Source: Hofstenia miamia (taxonomy: Eukaryota; Xenacoelomorpha; Acoela). Taken from it: 64,000 nt of DNA. Positions within the stretch are counted from its first letter, which is position 1. The number at the start of each line of letters is the position of its first letter. Location of the stretch: positions 73,852 through 137,851 of the forward strand of contig SCFE01000007.1 of the NCBI GenBank assembly GCA_004352715.1, given 5' to 3'. The notes below the pieces were generated by a model that saw only the letters and a list, made by a program, of their open reading frames with translations, was not told the DNA's origin and searched no databases. The position numbers and the translations under genes were made by a program. Shown here in pieces: positions 32,721-44,004 of the stretch.

Positions 32721-34173
32721 GGATGATCAATACCTACCCCCAGAACGCAAGCCACATACTGACTTCTCCCCTATACCCACTATGACAGTGTACAAAAGTC
32801 TCAAACAAGTCAAGAAAACGGCGACTGGACCTGACGGTATCCCCCATTGGGTTTTACGTGGGTTTGCACCCGAACTAGCAGACGTTATATGTAATATCCT
32901 AAATAGGACATTGGAAATAGGCGTCGTCCCTGATCTACTGAAATCTGCATATATCACGCCAATTGCCAAAATCCCTAAACCAAAGACGAACGATGATTTT
33001 AGGCCGATCTCCATTACCTCTGTTGTAGCCCGACTGAGCTCGCTCTCGTGAGGATACAACACGAAATAGGAAGGAGTCTCGACAAAATAGAATGCGTGAA
33101 TGTTCGGACATTCCTTGTTGACTTCAGGAAAGCTTATGACTATGTCAAGCACCATATTTTATTTCAGAAGATGTCAAAACTGCAGCTGCCAAATTTCATT
33201 TATAACTGGTATGTTGATTTCTTTACTGGCCGAGTTCAGAGCGTGACCCTAGGCGTAAACAAGAGCAGACCCGCGGCGTTTACCAGAGGCATCCCCCAGG
33301 GCACCGTTTCGGGCCCCCTGCTTTTCTCAGTCTTTATAGATGATCTACAGCCCAAGTCTATAGGAAATTTTCTTGCTAAATACGCCGACGATGCGACTCT
33401 GATTGTGCCGATTTTTATTGACCGTCCTGACTCGGCGGAAACGGAAATGAAACATATTCAACAGTGGTGTGCGACAAATCATATGGAGTTAAATGTACAA
33501 AAAACTAGGGAGATTGTCTGCCACCTGGGCTCAACAACTGATATGCCGCAGCAGATTATGGGTATTGAGCAAGTCCGTTCTTCGAAGTTACTTGGATTCA
33601 CACTCAGCTTTGATCTGAAACCAACTGAACATATAAACAATCTGATGAAGTCAGCTAATCAACAGATGTATTTATTAAGACAACTGAAATCTCATGGACT
33701 AAACACAAAGGCTCTACATACTCTATTTGATTCATGGGTAATGAGCAAACTACGATACTGTGCTACTGTATATGCAACCTGGGTAGGACAAGCCTTGCCC
33801 GTATTAACCGGCTGTTCTCTCAGGCTACACGAACTGGCCTCAGGAATGGCAAAATGAAGGCAGAGGAACTCCTGGAAAATCAAGACACTATCCTTTTTTC
33901 NNNNNNNNNNNNNNNNNNNNNNNNNNNNNNNNNNNNNNNNNNNNNNNNNNNNNNNNNNNAAGATAAATGGGAATCGACACTTGCTTCATCAACTTTTGCC
34001 AGACAGATCTTTGAGGACTCAGCGATATGGTTTAACGTGCTACCAACTCCCGAAAGTCAGAACTCAAGCGTTCAAATCGCTATTTATTAATCGGTGCATT
34101 TTTCGGTGATTTTTGTTTGTTTTACTTTGTGGTGGTTTTGTACCAATAAATCTTAAGTTTCTAAAAAAAAAAA
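32721..34173 (+). mobile_element. 5'-truncated non-LTR retrotransposon (CR1/Jockey-type RT)
   Basis: Starts inside the RT region, carries one RT domain and ends in a run of 13 A followed by the AATAC target duplication. A 59-N gap (33,901-33,959) interrupts the 3' part. An AATAAA is present shortly before the poly(A). Fairly high GC and a long open frame suggest a younger insertion than its host. Confidence 0.85.
32740..34090 (+). pseudogene. LINE reverse transcriptase
   Basis: The first piece (to 33,051) has the pre-A motif KTATGPDGIPHWVLRGF and NDDFRPISITS. After a frameshift near 33,040 the main frame (33,048-33,857) shows motif A (TFLVDFRKAYDYV, Asp at residue 25), motif B (GIPQGTVSGPLLF, residues 81-93) and motif C (KYADDATL, YADD at 112-115), all intact. 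A second frameshift near 33,790 shifts to a frame containing FSQATRTGLRNGKM, and after the gap the expected C-terminus (FKSLFINR) appears. No endonuclease is left, as expected from 5' truncation. Confidence 0.85.
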
Positions 34174-34325
34174 AATACACCAGGTACTGTGGTAAGTATA
34201 AGAGAAAATGTGAAAGAACTTTGGATGAAATTGCCAAGGCTGTTCCTCATGTTGTCGTGCGTTAGGAAATGGTGGTAGAAGCTGAAAGTAACCTGATAGA
34301 AACCTTTTTTATAATCGTTTCATAT
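34174..34325 (+). pseudogene. IS630/Tc1-type transposase, C-terminus
   Basis: Continues the interrupted transposase: after AKVYQY (before the LINE) the text resumes as RTLDEIAKAVPHVVVR, then, past one stop, EMVVEAESNLIETF. This resembles the end of IS630/Tc1 proteins (V-x-x-x-x-x-x-I-x-TF). The orderly continuation supports one gene with one insertion. Confidence 0.65.
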
Positions 34326-34461
34326 ATTCCCAATATTGAATTACTTAATAAAAAGCTTGTTACACTTCTTTTAATTATATTTAAGCATTGCGAATTTAGC
34401 GTACAATTGTGTGCCAATTATAAAAGAAAATGGCAATAAACTATAAAGCAATAAAGTAAAG

Positions 34462-34965
34462 TTGCATTATACAATAATCAAGCTGTCTTCGTATGAGCAG
34501 CGTCTTATATTTTCAAATTCTTGGCCTATAGGTCTCCCTATTGATTATCATAATTTCTTGCTTTTCAACAAATTATTGACTGGCCATTTTCACTTTGATA
34601 TTTCAAACGATGTATCACGTCGCCCTTTTACTTCTTTGTCACGGTCTTCTTACATTTGTTTATTTGAACAGAAATCGAGAGAAAATTCCTTCTTCCGCAT
34701 TATTAAGCTCGTGAATCACCTTCTAAAATCTTATCATCTCGATCCTACTCTTCCCGCAGCATGTTTTAGAACTTCAATACGACGAATACTGGACGACCGC
34801 CTCCGCGTTACTCCGTTGGGGACTCCTGCTCGTGGCATCTTACTTGCTTCTGCCATTCGTGCTCTCATCTCTACCGCAGATTCTCAAATCTTGCCAAATA
34901 CTCTGTGCCTTTGTGTTTTTACATTGTTTATGTTGCTAATTGGGAGGGAATAAAGTCTTTTACTA
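34462..34965 (+). pseudogene. LINE ORF2 C-terminal remnant with 3' tail
   Basis: A 163-codon frame resembling the extreme C-terminus of CR1-like or RTE-like ORF2: LPIDYHNFLLFNKLLTG, then ENSFFRIIKLVNHLLKS, where relatives have a FF-x-R-x-x-x-x-W-N-x-LP motif. The 3' end is TACTATTATTATAAAG, similar to the short microsatellite tails of CR1/L2 elements. The rest of the element is absent. It is a different copy from the LINE ending at 34,173. The family assignment is tentative. Confidence 0.45.
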
Positions 34966-34969
34966 TTAT

Positions 34970-37420
34970 TATAAAGGGACGTATCAAGAAAAATAAGATG
35001 GTGTGTTCACAAGAGTATGTGAGAGGAATTGGCAGTAGAAGGTGGCTGTGAACACTGCAACTGCAAACTCAAATATCTCTCATGATGCAATCAGGCATCC
35101 CAATGCTTCCAGGCATGCAATTCAGAGACAATATGCAATAATTATTACATAAAGAATAAAGTAAACTGAATTTGTATTACTTTGTTTATAGATTTTATTC
35201 TCGGGCATATTGTACTTGCCAAATAATTTGAGTGAGTTATGAAATATCGCGAAGCAAACACTCTAATAAATGCCTAAGAGGAATATTGAATAAACGTTAA
35301 GATTAATGTTTGGTTATATTAAAGATGCCTCACATACCTTATAATCGACTGTGCAGGTATATACATTTGAAACATTCTCCAAAATCTAAATAAATGCTAA
35401 AATAAATGTTGTTTGAGGTAAGTCAACTTTTCTGTTCATTTTGCAAAAACTGTCTTCAATGCACGATATTCAAATTAAATGAAATTCCACTAATTTCATT
35501 TTTATCAAAGTAATATATGCCAAATTTATTTAAGTACAACTATAGAATTTACAGCAAAAAACAAAGTGCATTGAAAAGAAGTTATTTTGAATAGAAATGG
35601 TATTCACATTAAATATTAAAACATAATTTGTAAAGATAAGCTAAATTAGCAATGTCTTATCTCTGAGTGCTTTGATTACTAATATAAAATTTGATAATTC
35701 AAAGCTACACTTATGATAATTAAACCTTACAGTACTTGAGTATCTGTGGAGGTCAAAAAATGGAAAGGCTAGGGATGTTTATTCAAATCACAACTGAGAA
35801 AAAAAGATAATGTGCCTACTTAGAAAAGCACTAGAAAATCATAGTGTTGTAACAAAATATAAACTAAATTTGTTAATCACTTTTGCCCTAGTATATAATA
35901 GATGCAAATTTATCTATTTTGATTGAAAGTAAGACAGTGTTTACTGTCTTTTTAAATGTTTTTTGATTGCTCAACTAAATGTTGTAAGCATTATTATTGA
36001 ATTATTATAATTGTGTATGGAATAGTGAACACAGGTATGTTTCCAAGTATTTAGTTGCAAGTTGCAAAAAATTCATATAATAAATAGTTTCCAATGAATA
36101 CAACTTAGAGGAATATTATTGGAGAAGCTATATCAATAGCTTAATGAATTTAGATGTTGAATTTTTCATTCATTTTCAAAACCATTTATGTATGATAATA
36201 AAAAGCTTTTCCTTGTACTGAGTATATGGTCTATGGAAAAGATTGATAAAAATAATGTGAAGGTATAGCAATAATGATGGGTTGATTCTTTTCACTGACA
36301 TACAACTTGTGATCAAAATAGCATATCTTTTTGACAAAATTTACAAAAATTAAGCATTAATGAAGTATGAAAATTGAAAACATTAGATATGTAAGTAAAA
36401 ATTTATCTGAATATTTTTCATTAAGTCAAATACAATATTTTATCACTTAGCCTAGATTAAATATTAATAAACAATTTTGATGTCATTTTGATGCATTTGC
36501 TACTTATGTTTCATTTGTGCTTAATTTTGGTACATTTATTCAAAAATATTTGCTATGTTCATCTTGAACTCTGTATGTCAGCTTGAAGATATCAACTGCA
36601 TAATGGACAAATGCAACAGAAGAATTTGAAAGAAAAAAACCATGTGGAAGATTTGTATTCAATATAATAACCCAAAAGTAAACAAGATGTTTATTATTTA
36701 AATCAATCAGAAACATTTTTACATTCACACAGTACCTTAAACAGAAATATATTTGAGCAAGGCTCTGGTATATAGTTTTTTCACATTTTTTAAATCACAT
36801 ATTTCTTGTAAAATATTCTTTCCCTTACAGAATTTAAAAATTTATAACAATTGTCAATCAAAGACGAATTTTTTCTACAAATGTGCTACCAATTCATTCA
36901 AAAAATTAAATATAACATGGATATTTTAAGGTGATATATATATGGAAATAAATTTTAAAAATCTTTGAGTAATTTAAATGTGATTTCCATCAGCTGTCAT
37001 TTTCTGTTCTCAATGTTTATTTTAAGTTTCTCAATCTTAAAAAACTTGTAATTTATATCAGGTTTTCTATCATCAACATTTCTTCAATTGTGAAAATCAA
37101 CAAAATTCATATTCAATAATTTGAAATGCACAAATTATTGAATATATTTCCAAAAATTTGTAAATATTTGAATTAATGCAAACTATTGGATTTTGATCAC
37201 TATCTTGCCAAATGATTATTTGGCATCAATGGCATAGTATACTTGCAGTGTGTTATTATTTTTTGCATGTATGAAATGGAACAATCAAAGTAAAAGCTCT
37301 TATTCCCTATATGTAATCATAGCTGTAAACCATGATTTGGACTGTCACCATTAAGGAGCTATTTGTTGACCCAGACCCAATTGTTGCTGGATCTTAAGCA
37401 GAAATTATTAAACTAACATC
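34970..37420. other. anonymous AT-rich region
   Basis: No gene or element recognised. The sequence is about three quarters AT with only short frames. Sequence just before 37,423 may be the internal 5' leader of the LTR element next to it. Confidence 0.5.
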
Positions 37421-37422
37421 CA

Positions 37423-37790
37423 TGTAGAAATCTAAAAGGGGTTAGCATGTAAATAAGTTCAAGAAGATCAAACACAATTGGAGTAAGATGCATTTGCTAC
37501 AAGTCTCTCAAATATTTATTACAGTTTTGTAAATTATTACCTGCTTGATTTTTACAACTTGCACATGAGTTCCCTTGCAAAATTAAATGAGCAATTACAT
37601 GTAGGTTTAGTTTGAGGGGACATATAATAAATTGATTGAAATAACTACACTTGAAAATATACAAATTGATTATAAAGAAATTGATATAAATTGATAGCAT
37701 CAATCACAAATTATGACATTACTCTAATTTTCTGAGTGCCAAAATAATCAAAGGAATAAAATCAAAATAGAGGCCCTGAGTGACTCTACA
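37423..37790 (-). repeat. LTR of the TGTAGAG family (short form, 368 bp)
   Basis: On the minus strand the block begins TGTAGAGTCACTCAGGGCC and ends TTTTAGATTTCTACA. It shares the GTCCCCTC block, the ATTGCTCA...TTGCAAGGGAA block and the CCCTTTTAG block with the LTRs at 40.4, 45.9 and 51.3 kb. TGTAGA/TCTACA are inverted termini. No target duplication is seen (TCCA versus ATAA). Beyond its 3' end the minus strand continues TGGATGTTAG, which could be a primer binding site, so this may be a 5' LTR with deleted body. Confidence 0.7.
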
Positions 37791-38665
37791 ATAATTCTCA
37801 TTGAGTAGTCTTATATAAATTATATCAAATCCTGATAATCATTTGATGGATGTGATGTTGAAATTAGAACATATATTATAAATATTTTATCTATGTATAA
37901 ATCAGAGATTTAAATAATATCCATTTATTTGATATATTTAACTTTCCAATACATTTAACTTAATAAAAAGATTTAAAATTGAAATTGTTAATTACTTGAT
38001 AACTTACTTTCTTCAAACTTTATTTTGGAACTACCTAAATAATGTTGTGTTATATATTTTTACTATTTCATTTGCTTAAGTAATAGATAAACACTTGCTA
38101 CAAAAAGTTTTTAGTAGGATTTATAGTGCTCTAAAGCCTGGTCAACAGACCATAGAAAAATCTTACTTTCAATTTGTTTTGTAGCACAAATTAGGTTTTA
38201 ATTAAGCAAAACAAAATCTTTTCTAACATAGCTAAGTAGGGTTAAGAATAAACAATAAATTCTAAGATTAAAATACCAATCCAAAAGCTAAATGCCTGTC
38301 CTAAGTTAGATATACTGAAGCACAGTAAGCCTTATTAACCTAAACTTATGTTATTGTGGAGACTTTGTTTTCATAACATGGGATCTATGTGTGTAACATC
38401 ACACCTTTAGTAACAAAGCACAAAGGCAAAGAAGATGAGAATTTTTATGATGATTTACTAAATAAATATCATAATACAAAAGCATAATGCTTTCATTGTG
38501 AACAGTCAGTCCAGTGAAGCTCTCTATTCTCTTTTCACTTGGTAGTGAGGACTTCATAGCAAGTGAATATAGCAAAACTATTAGCACCTTTTAATATTTT
38601 ATCAAAGGAATAGCTATTGATGCTCCACAAATTGTTATCTGATATTCAGTCAACAATCACTTGCA
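37791..38665. other. anonymous AT-rich region
   Basis: Nothing recognised between the minus-strand LTR and the LINE at 38.7 kb. Confidence 0.5.
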
Positions 38666-38823
38666 CAAATCAAGAAACACATGTGCAACCTTTTTCCATT
38701 AATGCATCAACATCTTCAAGAAAATCAATTTGCCAAGCATCACCCAACTCATGTGCCTTCACCTCTATGTCAATCTCTGATATCACAAAGTGATCTCCAA
38801 AAAGACTAAGAACAGATGCAGAC

Positions 38824-39285
38824 ATGCTTATAATTGGAACATCAATGTATTGGTACCTTAAAGTTCCTGGACTACTCTGCAAACAGGAAGTCATTGTGCA
38901 TTCATACCCTGGTGCTACAATTACAGAAATTGCCAATACAGTGAATGAATACCCCAACACTTACAAAATCAAAAAAGTCCTAATCACAGTAGGGAGAAAT
39001 GACATAATGAAAATGAAAGCTAAGTACACCACATCATTTCAAAATATATTCAATGCAGTCCAACACACATTCACATCAGCCATAGTTATATTTGAAGAAG
39101 TTGCCCCTTTCCCTGACAACAGCAACTTAAACAAGAAAGCCCAGGAATTAAAATTATTGATACATCAAAACTCAAAGGTCATTGGGTATTCTTTATTTAA
39201 AAATTCTAATGTATTTTATTATGAATCCAAGATCAACTGTAAGCTTTTCACATGCAATTGCATTCATTTTTCTAGATCCACATAG
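38824..39285 (+). CDS. LINE ORF1, SGNH (GDSL-like) hydrolase domain
   Basis: The 153-codon frame starts MLIIGTSMYWYLKVP, whose GTSM sits where block I of SGNH hydrolases (GDS) occurs. SYPGATITEI follows, then VLITVGRNDIM, block III (G-x-N-D). Esterase domains of this type occur in ORF1 of many CR1/L2 elements and are thought to bind or act on lipids or membranes. The frame probably extends upstream: an in-frame stop lies 17 codons before the ATG, and SISDITK precedes it. The C-terminal His block was not found before the stop at 39,285. Confidence 0.65.
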   Translation: MLIIGTSMYWYLKVPGLLCKQEVIVHSYPGATITEIANTVNEYPNTYKIKKVLITVGRNDIMKMKAKYTTSFQNIFNAVQHTFTSAIVIFEEVAPFPDNSNLNKKAQELKLLIHQNSKVIGYSLFKNSNVFYYESKINCKLFTCNCIHFSRST

Positions 39286-39610
39286 TCTACACTTGATTGC
39301 ATAATAAACATCACATTCAATATCACACAACCCCAAGGGTAGCTGATTATCATTCACAGGAATGTGTGTGCAACTACACCCCCACAGCAACACACAGCTT
39401 ATCTGCATGCCATTCTTTCACCTCTACCATGAGCATTAACACTCACAGAGACTGGAAACAACCATCAAAGTTATGCAGCAGCACTTAAATCACCAGTACT
39501 GCTTACACCCACTGAGGTTGAAAGACTCAGAAACTTTTTAAGACTTTTCTAATCATAGTTAGTTTTTTATATTTCTAATATCTTTTGGTCTATAGTGAAG
39601 TTTTCATCCA

Positions 39611-40438
39611 ATGTCCATGTTATGCAATAATTCTGCCAGAGTATTCTATATAATTTTAATTTTTACTAACATAAAATGTAACATTACTTTTGCAAATTCA
39701 TTTCAAAGCTATAAGTTTATACTCAATACAAAAATTCTCAAAACCATTAAAATTAATTGGTATAATTGTTTATCCAATTTTTTCCTTTCTGAGCTATTTT
39801 TATCTACTATAATAAATGATATATTGACAAAACAATGTTTTCTCTTTTTGAATAAGTTTTTATTATTGGCTGCAATCAAATCTAATCCTGGTCCTATCAG
39901 GCCAATCAAAGTATGCAAATATACTCAATGCATTAACAAAGTACAATCTATAAATTCAACTAAATATATTCATATTAACTTTCAAAACCTTTCCTTAAAA
40001 ATAATGCATTCAATCAATTGATATAAGAACTTGGGTTAAATTTTGTCCTTGGAAACATGGCTTACAAATGATCATACAAATTCCCTCTGATCAATTTATG
40101 ATTCTAAATTTAAACTATTTAGAACAGATAGAAATCATACTTTACACTACAATAAAACAAAGGGATGTAGTGTTATGTTTTTAATTGATTAAGAATTAAA
40201 ACCTAAACTTACAAAGGACATTTCAAGCAAGCTTATGGGCCAACATCTTATGAATATATCATATTGTCCAAATAAAGCTCATTCAAACAATTTTTTTGCA
40301 CAAATGGAAGAAGAAATCATTACAGCATTAAATAATAATGCAAACATTATGCTAATGGGTGATTGGAATTTGAAATTTTTGAATAATAATGAAAAACTAA
40401 GCTACAAAGTTTTCTTTCAACATTCAACACTTCATTAA
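39611..40438 (+). pseudogene. LINE ORF2 N-terminus: 2A-like motif and endonuclease start
   Basis: The frame 39,611-40,021 has a hydrophobic stretch, then FLLLAAIKSNPGP, with NPGP coded at 39,884-39,895. The motif resembles the D-V/I-E-x-N-P-G-P of 2A peptides known at the start of some APE-type LINE ORF2s, but the Asp and Glu are replaced by Ala and Lys. Next comes YIHINFQNLSLKI, the N-terminal motif of the endonuclease (N-x-x-S/N-L), and, in other frames, LSLETWLTND (catalytic Glu) and NIMLMGDWNLKF (GDWN). The frame is cut by the solo LTR at 40,439. Confidence 0.65.
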
Positions 40439-41522
40439 TGTAGAGTTGCTCGGGGATTTTTGTCGAATTTATTCTTTTTATTATATCTTTGTATTATTAC
40501 GTCACCATGATGTATCGATTAATTTCGATCTTAGTTTGCTATTGTTAAATTGATGTCCCCTCGTTGGTGCTTTTATTTTACTCAAATTTAATTTTGCGAG
40601 GGAATTTAGAATTGATCATGTTAAACTACATTGCTATCTAAAGTTGTAAACAAAGGCAGGTAATGATGACACTTTTGTATATAAACTGAGACAACTGTAG
40701 CGATCATTCAATAGACTTTGTCTACTCTTAACTGCCGTCTTTACCATTGTATTTCTTATTTATTTATTATTTTAAATGAAACTTATTGCTTAAGTCGGCG
40801 ACAATTTGGGAGTGCTCTCACCAGCATGGGCGACACATTGCTTCTGGGGGTCTTTTGACTACCCAGTCTGAATTGTGGTTCATTAAGTTATGTATANNNN
40901 NNNNNNNNNNNNNNNNNNNNNNNNNNNNNNNNNNNNNNNNNNNNNNNNNNNNNNNNNNNNNNNNNNNNNNNNNNNNNNNNNNNNNNNNNNNNNNNNNNTG
41001 CTTCTGGGGGTCTTTTGACTACCCAGTCCGAATTGTGGTTCATTAAGTTATGTATACAGTTATGTATAAGGAAATAATAAATCTCTCGTTCGTATTTCAA
41101 CACATACATGCATTGATAAAACCTAACACTGTGATGATACCATGCCATTGGCAGGATGAATATCTGGCAATTACAGATTATTTAATAGTGAGCTGAGAGA
41201 TAACAATGAAAATGAGAGTTTGTATTTTTGAAGTGAGATAGAAATTAAGCAAGTGAGACAAATAGGGTAGCACCAGTCAATAGGTTAAGCACTTTACTTC
41301 TGGATGTTCTGCTTTGGCTGGAAGCCATAGGAATTGGTCATCTTGGTTCTTACCTAAAAGTAGTTCTGTTACTTGGATGAATTACCAATGTTACATCTAT
41401 ATGTTATAAATTCTGTGTTACTCCCTTCCCGGAACTGTGGCTGTTCTGTAAACGCTATCTAAACCTTTTGTGGAGTCAATTAAGTTTCTAGTTAAGTTTT
41501 CCTACCAGCCACTGATTCTACA
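40439..41522 (+). mobile_element. solo LTR of the TGTAGAG family (long form, 1,084 bp with gap)
   Basis: Begins TGTAGAGTTGCTCGGGG and ends TGATTCTACA, with TGTAGA/TCTACA as inverted termini. TTAA is duplicated on both sides (40,435-40,438; 41,523-41,526). The last 400 bp match the last 350 bp of the 51.3 kb LTR (CCATTGGC, GAGCTGAGA, GAGACA and GATTCTACA landmarks). No internal coding region is left, so it arose by LTR-LTR recombination. A 102-N gap lies inside it. Confidence 0.85.
40839..41056. repeat. 58-bp duplication flanking a 102-N gap
   Basis: TGCTTCTGGGGGTCTTTTGA to TTAAGTTATGTATA occurs immediately before N 40,897-40,998 and again immediately after it, with one difference (TCTG versus TCCG). 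This is either a tandem repeat in the LTR that caused the gap or an unmerged contig overlap. Confidence 0.8.
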
Positions 41523-41526
41523 TTAA

Positions 41527-43930
41527 TAAATCAATGTATTACATCCAGAATTTCTCCAAATAGTCAAACCTTGATTGATTATTTATGGTTTCAGATAACA
41601 ACTCTTTATATAAATATATTTGCTCTGAATTTCCTTATTTTGACCATTGTCTCATAATAACTTAAGGGAAAAGTCAGAAAGAAATATCATAAAACTTGTA
41701 ATCTATTTAAAAAATGAAAATTGGATTAAAACTTACCCTTCACAAGCACTGAATGAAATGTTCAAGAAATTTAATAAAACTTTATTATTCTATTTAGACA
41801 TTTGTTGACCTGAAAAGAATATTTATGCTATGGAAAAAATTTATAATGTTTCTAAGAAAGTCTCAAAGCAATAGATAGATGCAAAATGCATAGAGTTAAT
41901 CAAACAAAAGAAATTTAAATTGAAGGAATTCAAAAATTGTCAAACACCAACCAATTATAATGCTTACAAAATGCATGTAATATGTGTAATATTTACACAA
42001 GAAAAATGTATAACAAATATTCCTGTCTTGAATTTCAAAATATCTCTCCTCAAAAAGGTAAATGTGACTTCATAAATAATTTGCTAAATAAGAAACAAAG
42101 AAAAAATAAAAAATTGAAAAAATTAAGTATAAAGGAAAGATAGTCATTAAGAATAGAACATGAGCAACATTTTTTTAATGAAGTATTTGGCAACTTAGGC
42201 AATTATAATGGCATAAATACTCCTTTTCCTAGCAATAAAATGCAACCCATAGCTCTGTTTTTCAATTTCAGATATATTACTAAGCTAGAAATTATCAAAT
42301 CTATCAAATCTATGATTCCATCTTGGTATCTAAAAATTGCTAAAGATATAATTGCTGAACCACTTTGTTACATTATAAATGCATCCATTAAGCTTTCAAT
42401 TAAAATTGGCAAATATTACTCCATTATTTAAAAAGATGACCCAAAAGATTGTTTAAATGATAGACCTATTTCTGTTACATTACCAATTAGTAAGATTTTT
42501 GAATGACTTCTTTTTAATCAAAGTAACAAACATTTATGTAAACATAATCTGTACTCCCAAAATCAATATGGTTTCCATAAGTATATATCTACTAATGATG
42601 CTTTGTTAACAGCTACAGAACATTGGAGAAATTTAGATGAGTTTTCAGCAGTTGCATGTTTAGATTTATCAAAGCTGTTTGACTCTATAAGCCATAAAAT
42701 TTAATTTAAAAAATAAAAATTATGGCTTCACAAACAAAAGTACAGACTTAATAGTTAGTTATCTTCATAATCATAGACAAAGAGTCAAGCTAAATGGAAT
42801 TTTATCTGACTAGATTTTTATTATAAATTGTGTTCCACAAGGAACAATTTTAGGACCATTAGTATTCAACATGTATGTAAACAATTTGAGCAATCAGACT
42901 GCACATAATGTCATACAATATGCTGACAATACTATCCTATTTATTTCACATAAGTCAATTTGCCATAAAATCCCTGAAGGCTGAGCTCTACACCCAACAT
43001 GTAGCATATTAGGGTGAGAATAAACTCATTTAAAAACCAACTTTGTATATTTAGTTCTAAATCTAACAACTGAAAAACTCTATGGATAAAATGAATATTA
43101 GAGACTAAAATTTACCTCCTTGATGTGTATAAAGAAGAATACGTTAATTGCTTTAAATAAAGCTTTAAAGAAAATGGCTATTTCAATTAAGGCTCTCAGC
43201 AATATATTTCAACAACTTCCAACCAAAGCAAAGATTCAATTAATTCACACATTAATAATAAGTCACTTTAATTATGGAAACATATTATATACTGACATAA
43301 ATCAACAACTTTTGAATAAAATCAATGTACAAATAAATTGGGCTATAAAAATAGCAGTTAATTATTTACATAACAAGAATGCAGAAATATAAAAATTAAT
43401 AGAAACTTTTCTAAATCCACAGTGTATAATTTATAAAAATGTTTTAACTACTTTAAAATGTTTAATAATATTGTTCCCTATAACAAATCTAATGTTTTAT
43501 CCTCAAAAATATCATTTAGACACAATTTTAGAACACTAAAAATTAAACCTTTTAAATATAACAAAAAATAATAAAAAATTCATTTCTCAATGCATCAATA
43601 AAAATATGGAATAATATACCCCAAATCTATAAAACAAATCAATAAAATAAGAGTATTCAAAGACAAAATAAATAAACATTTCCATAGTTTTACAAAGGAA
43701 AGAATTGAATACAAATGGCAATGTTTTAAATTTTATAATATTGACTATTCAATTGACTGCATATAAATTTGCCATAGTCCAGGCCATTTGTTATAATTGC
43801 CTTTGTAAATATTAATTTGTGTATCTGTATATATTTTTTTGTACTTGAGTAGTTTTTTTGATGCTATTTAGAGTTGTAAACATTATTTTATATTGTACAA
43901 ATCACCTCTAAATATAGAAATATCTTCTTC
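41527..43930 (+). pseudogene. LINE ORF2: endonuclease end, RT and C-terminus
   Basis: After the solo LTR the frame gives SQTLIDYLW and SEFPYFDHCLII (the SDH-type region of the endonuclease, Asp-His kept as FDH). The RT begins near 42,240 (ITKLEIIKSIKSM), with NDRPISVTLPISKIFE, motif A CLDLSKLFDSISH (42,655-42,700), motif B VPQGTILGPLVFN (42,834 on) and motif C as QYADNTILF (about 42,920). The second Asp of YADD is Asn, so catalysis would be lost even without the stops. The C-terminal piece at 43,120-43,392 (AISIKALSNIFQQLP, LIISHFNYGNILY) matches the usual thumb region. Confidence 0.8.
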
Positions 43931-44004
43931 TTCTACATGCTGAGTTTTATATAGGAATATAGACACAATGTTAGTTTTAGATCTCCCAAGAAACACTTAT
44001 CATT

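Larger units (their letters stand above)
31935..34330 (+). mobile_element. IS630/Tc1-type DNA transposon remnant split by a LINE
   Basis: Transposase text runs from 31,935 to 32,720 and resumes at 34,174 after the inserted LINE (32,721-34,173). The AATAC flanking the insert at 32,716-32,720 and 34,174-34,178 is the likely target duplication. Terminal inverted repeats were not identified. Confidence 0.7.
38670..43930 (+). mobile_element. CR1/L2-like non-LTR retrotransposon with SGNH ORF1, split by a solo LTR
   Basis: In order: an SGNH-hydrolase-like ORF1, an ORF2 N-terminus with a 2A-like NPGP motif, an APE endonuclease, an RT and a C-terminal tail. The LTR at 40,439-41,522 sits in the endonuclease. 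Removing it with one TTAA copy restores the frame FNTSLINQCITSRISPN then SQTLIDYLW, the expected end-of-endonuclease motif. About 4.2 kb without the insert, normal for CR1/L2. Numerous stops make it inactive. A weak TTC repeat lies at the 3' end. Confidence 0.8.

Noticed and set aside
32727-33155. 142-codon minus-strand frame
   Set aside because: Antisense of the LINE RT.
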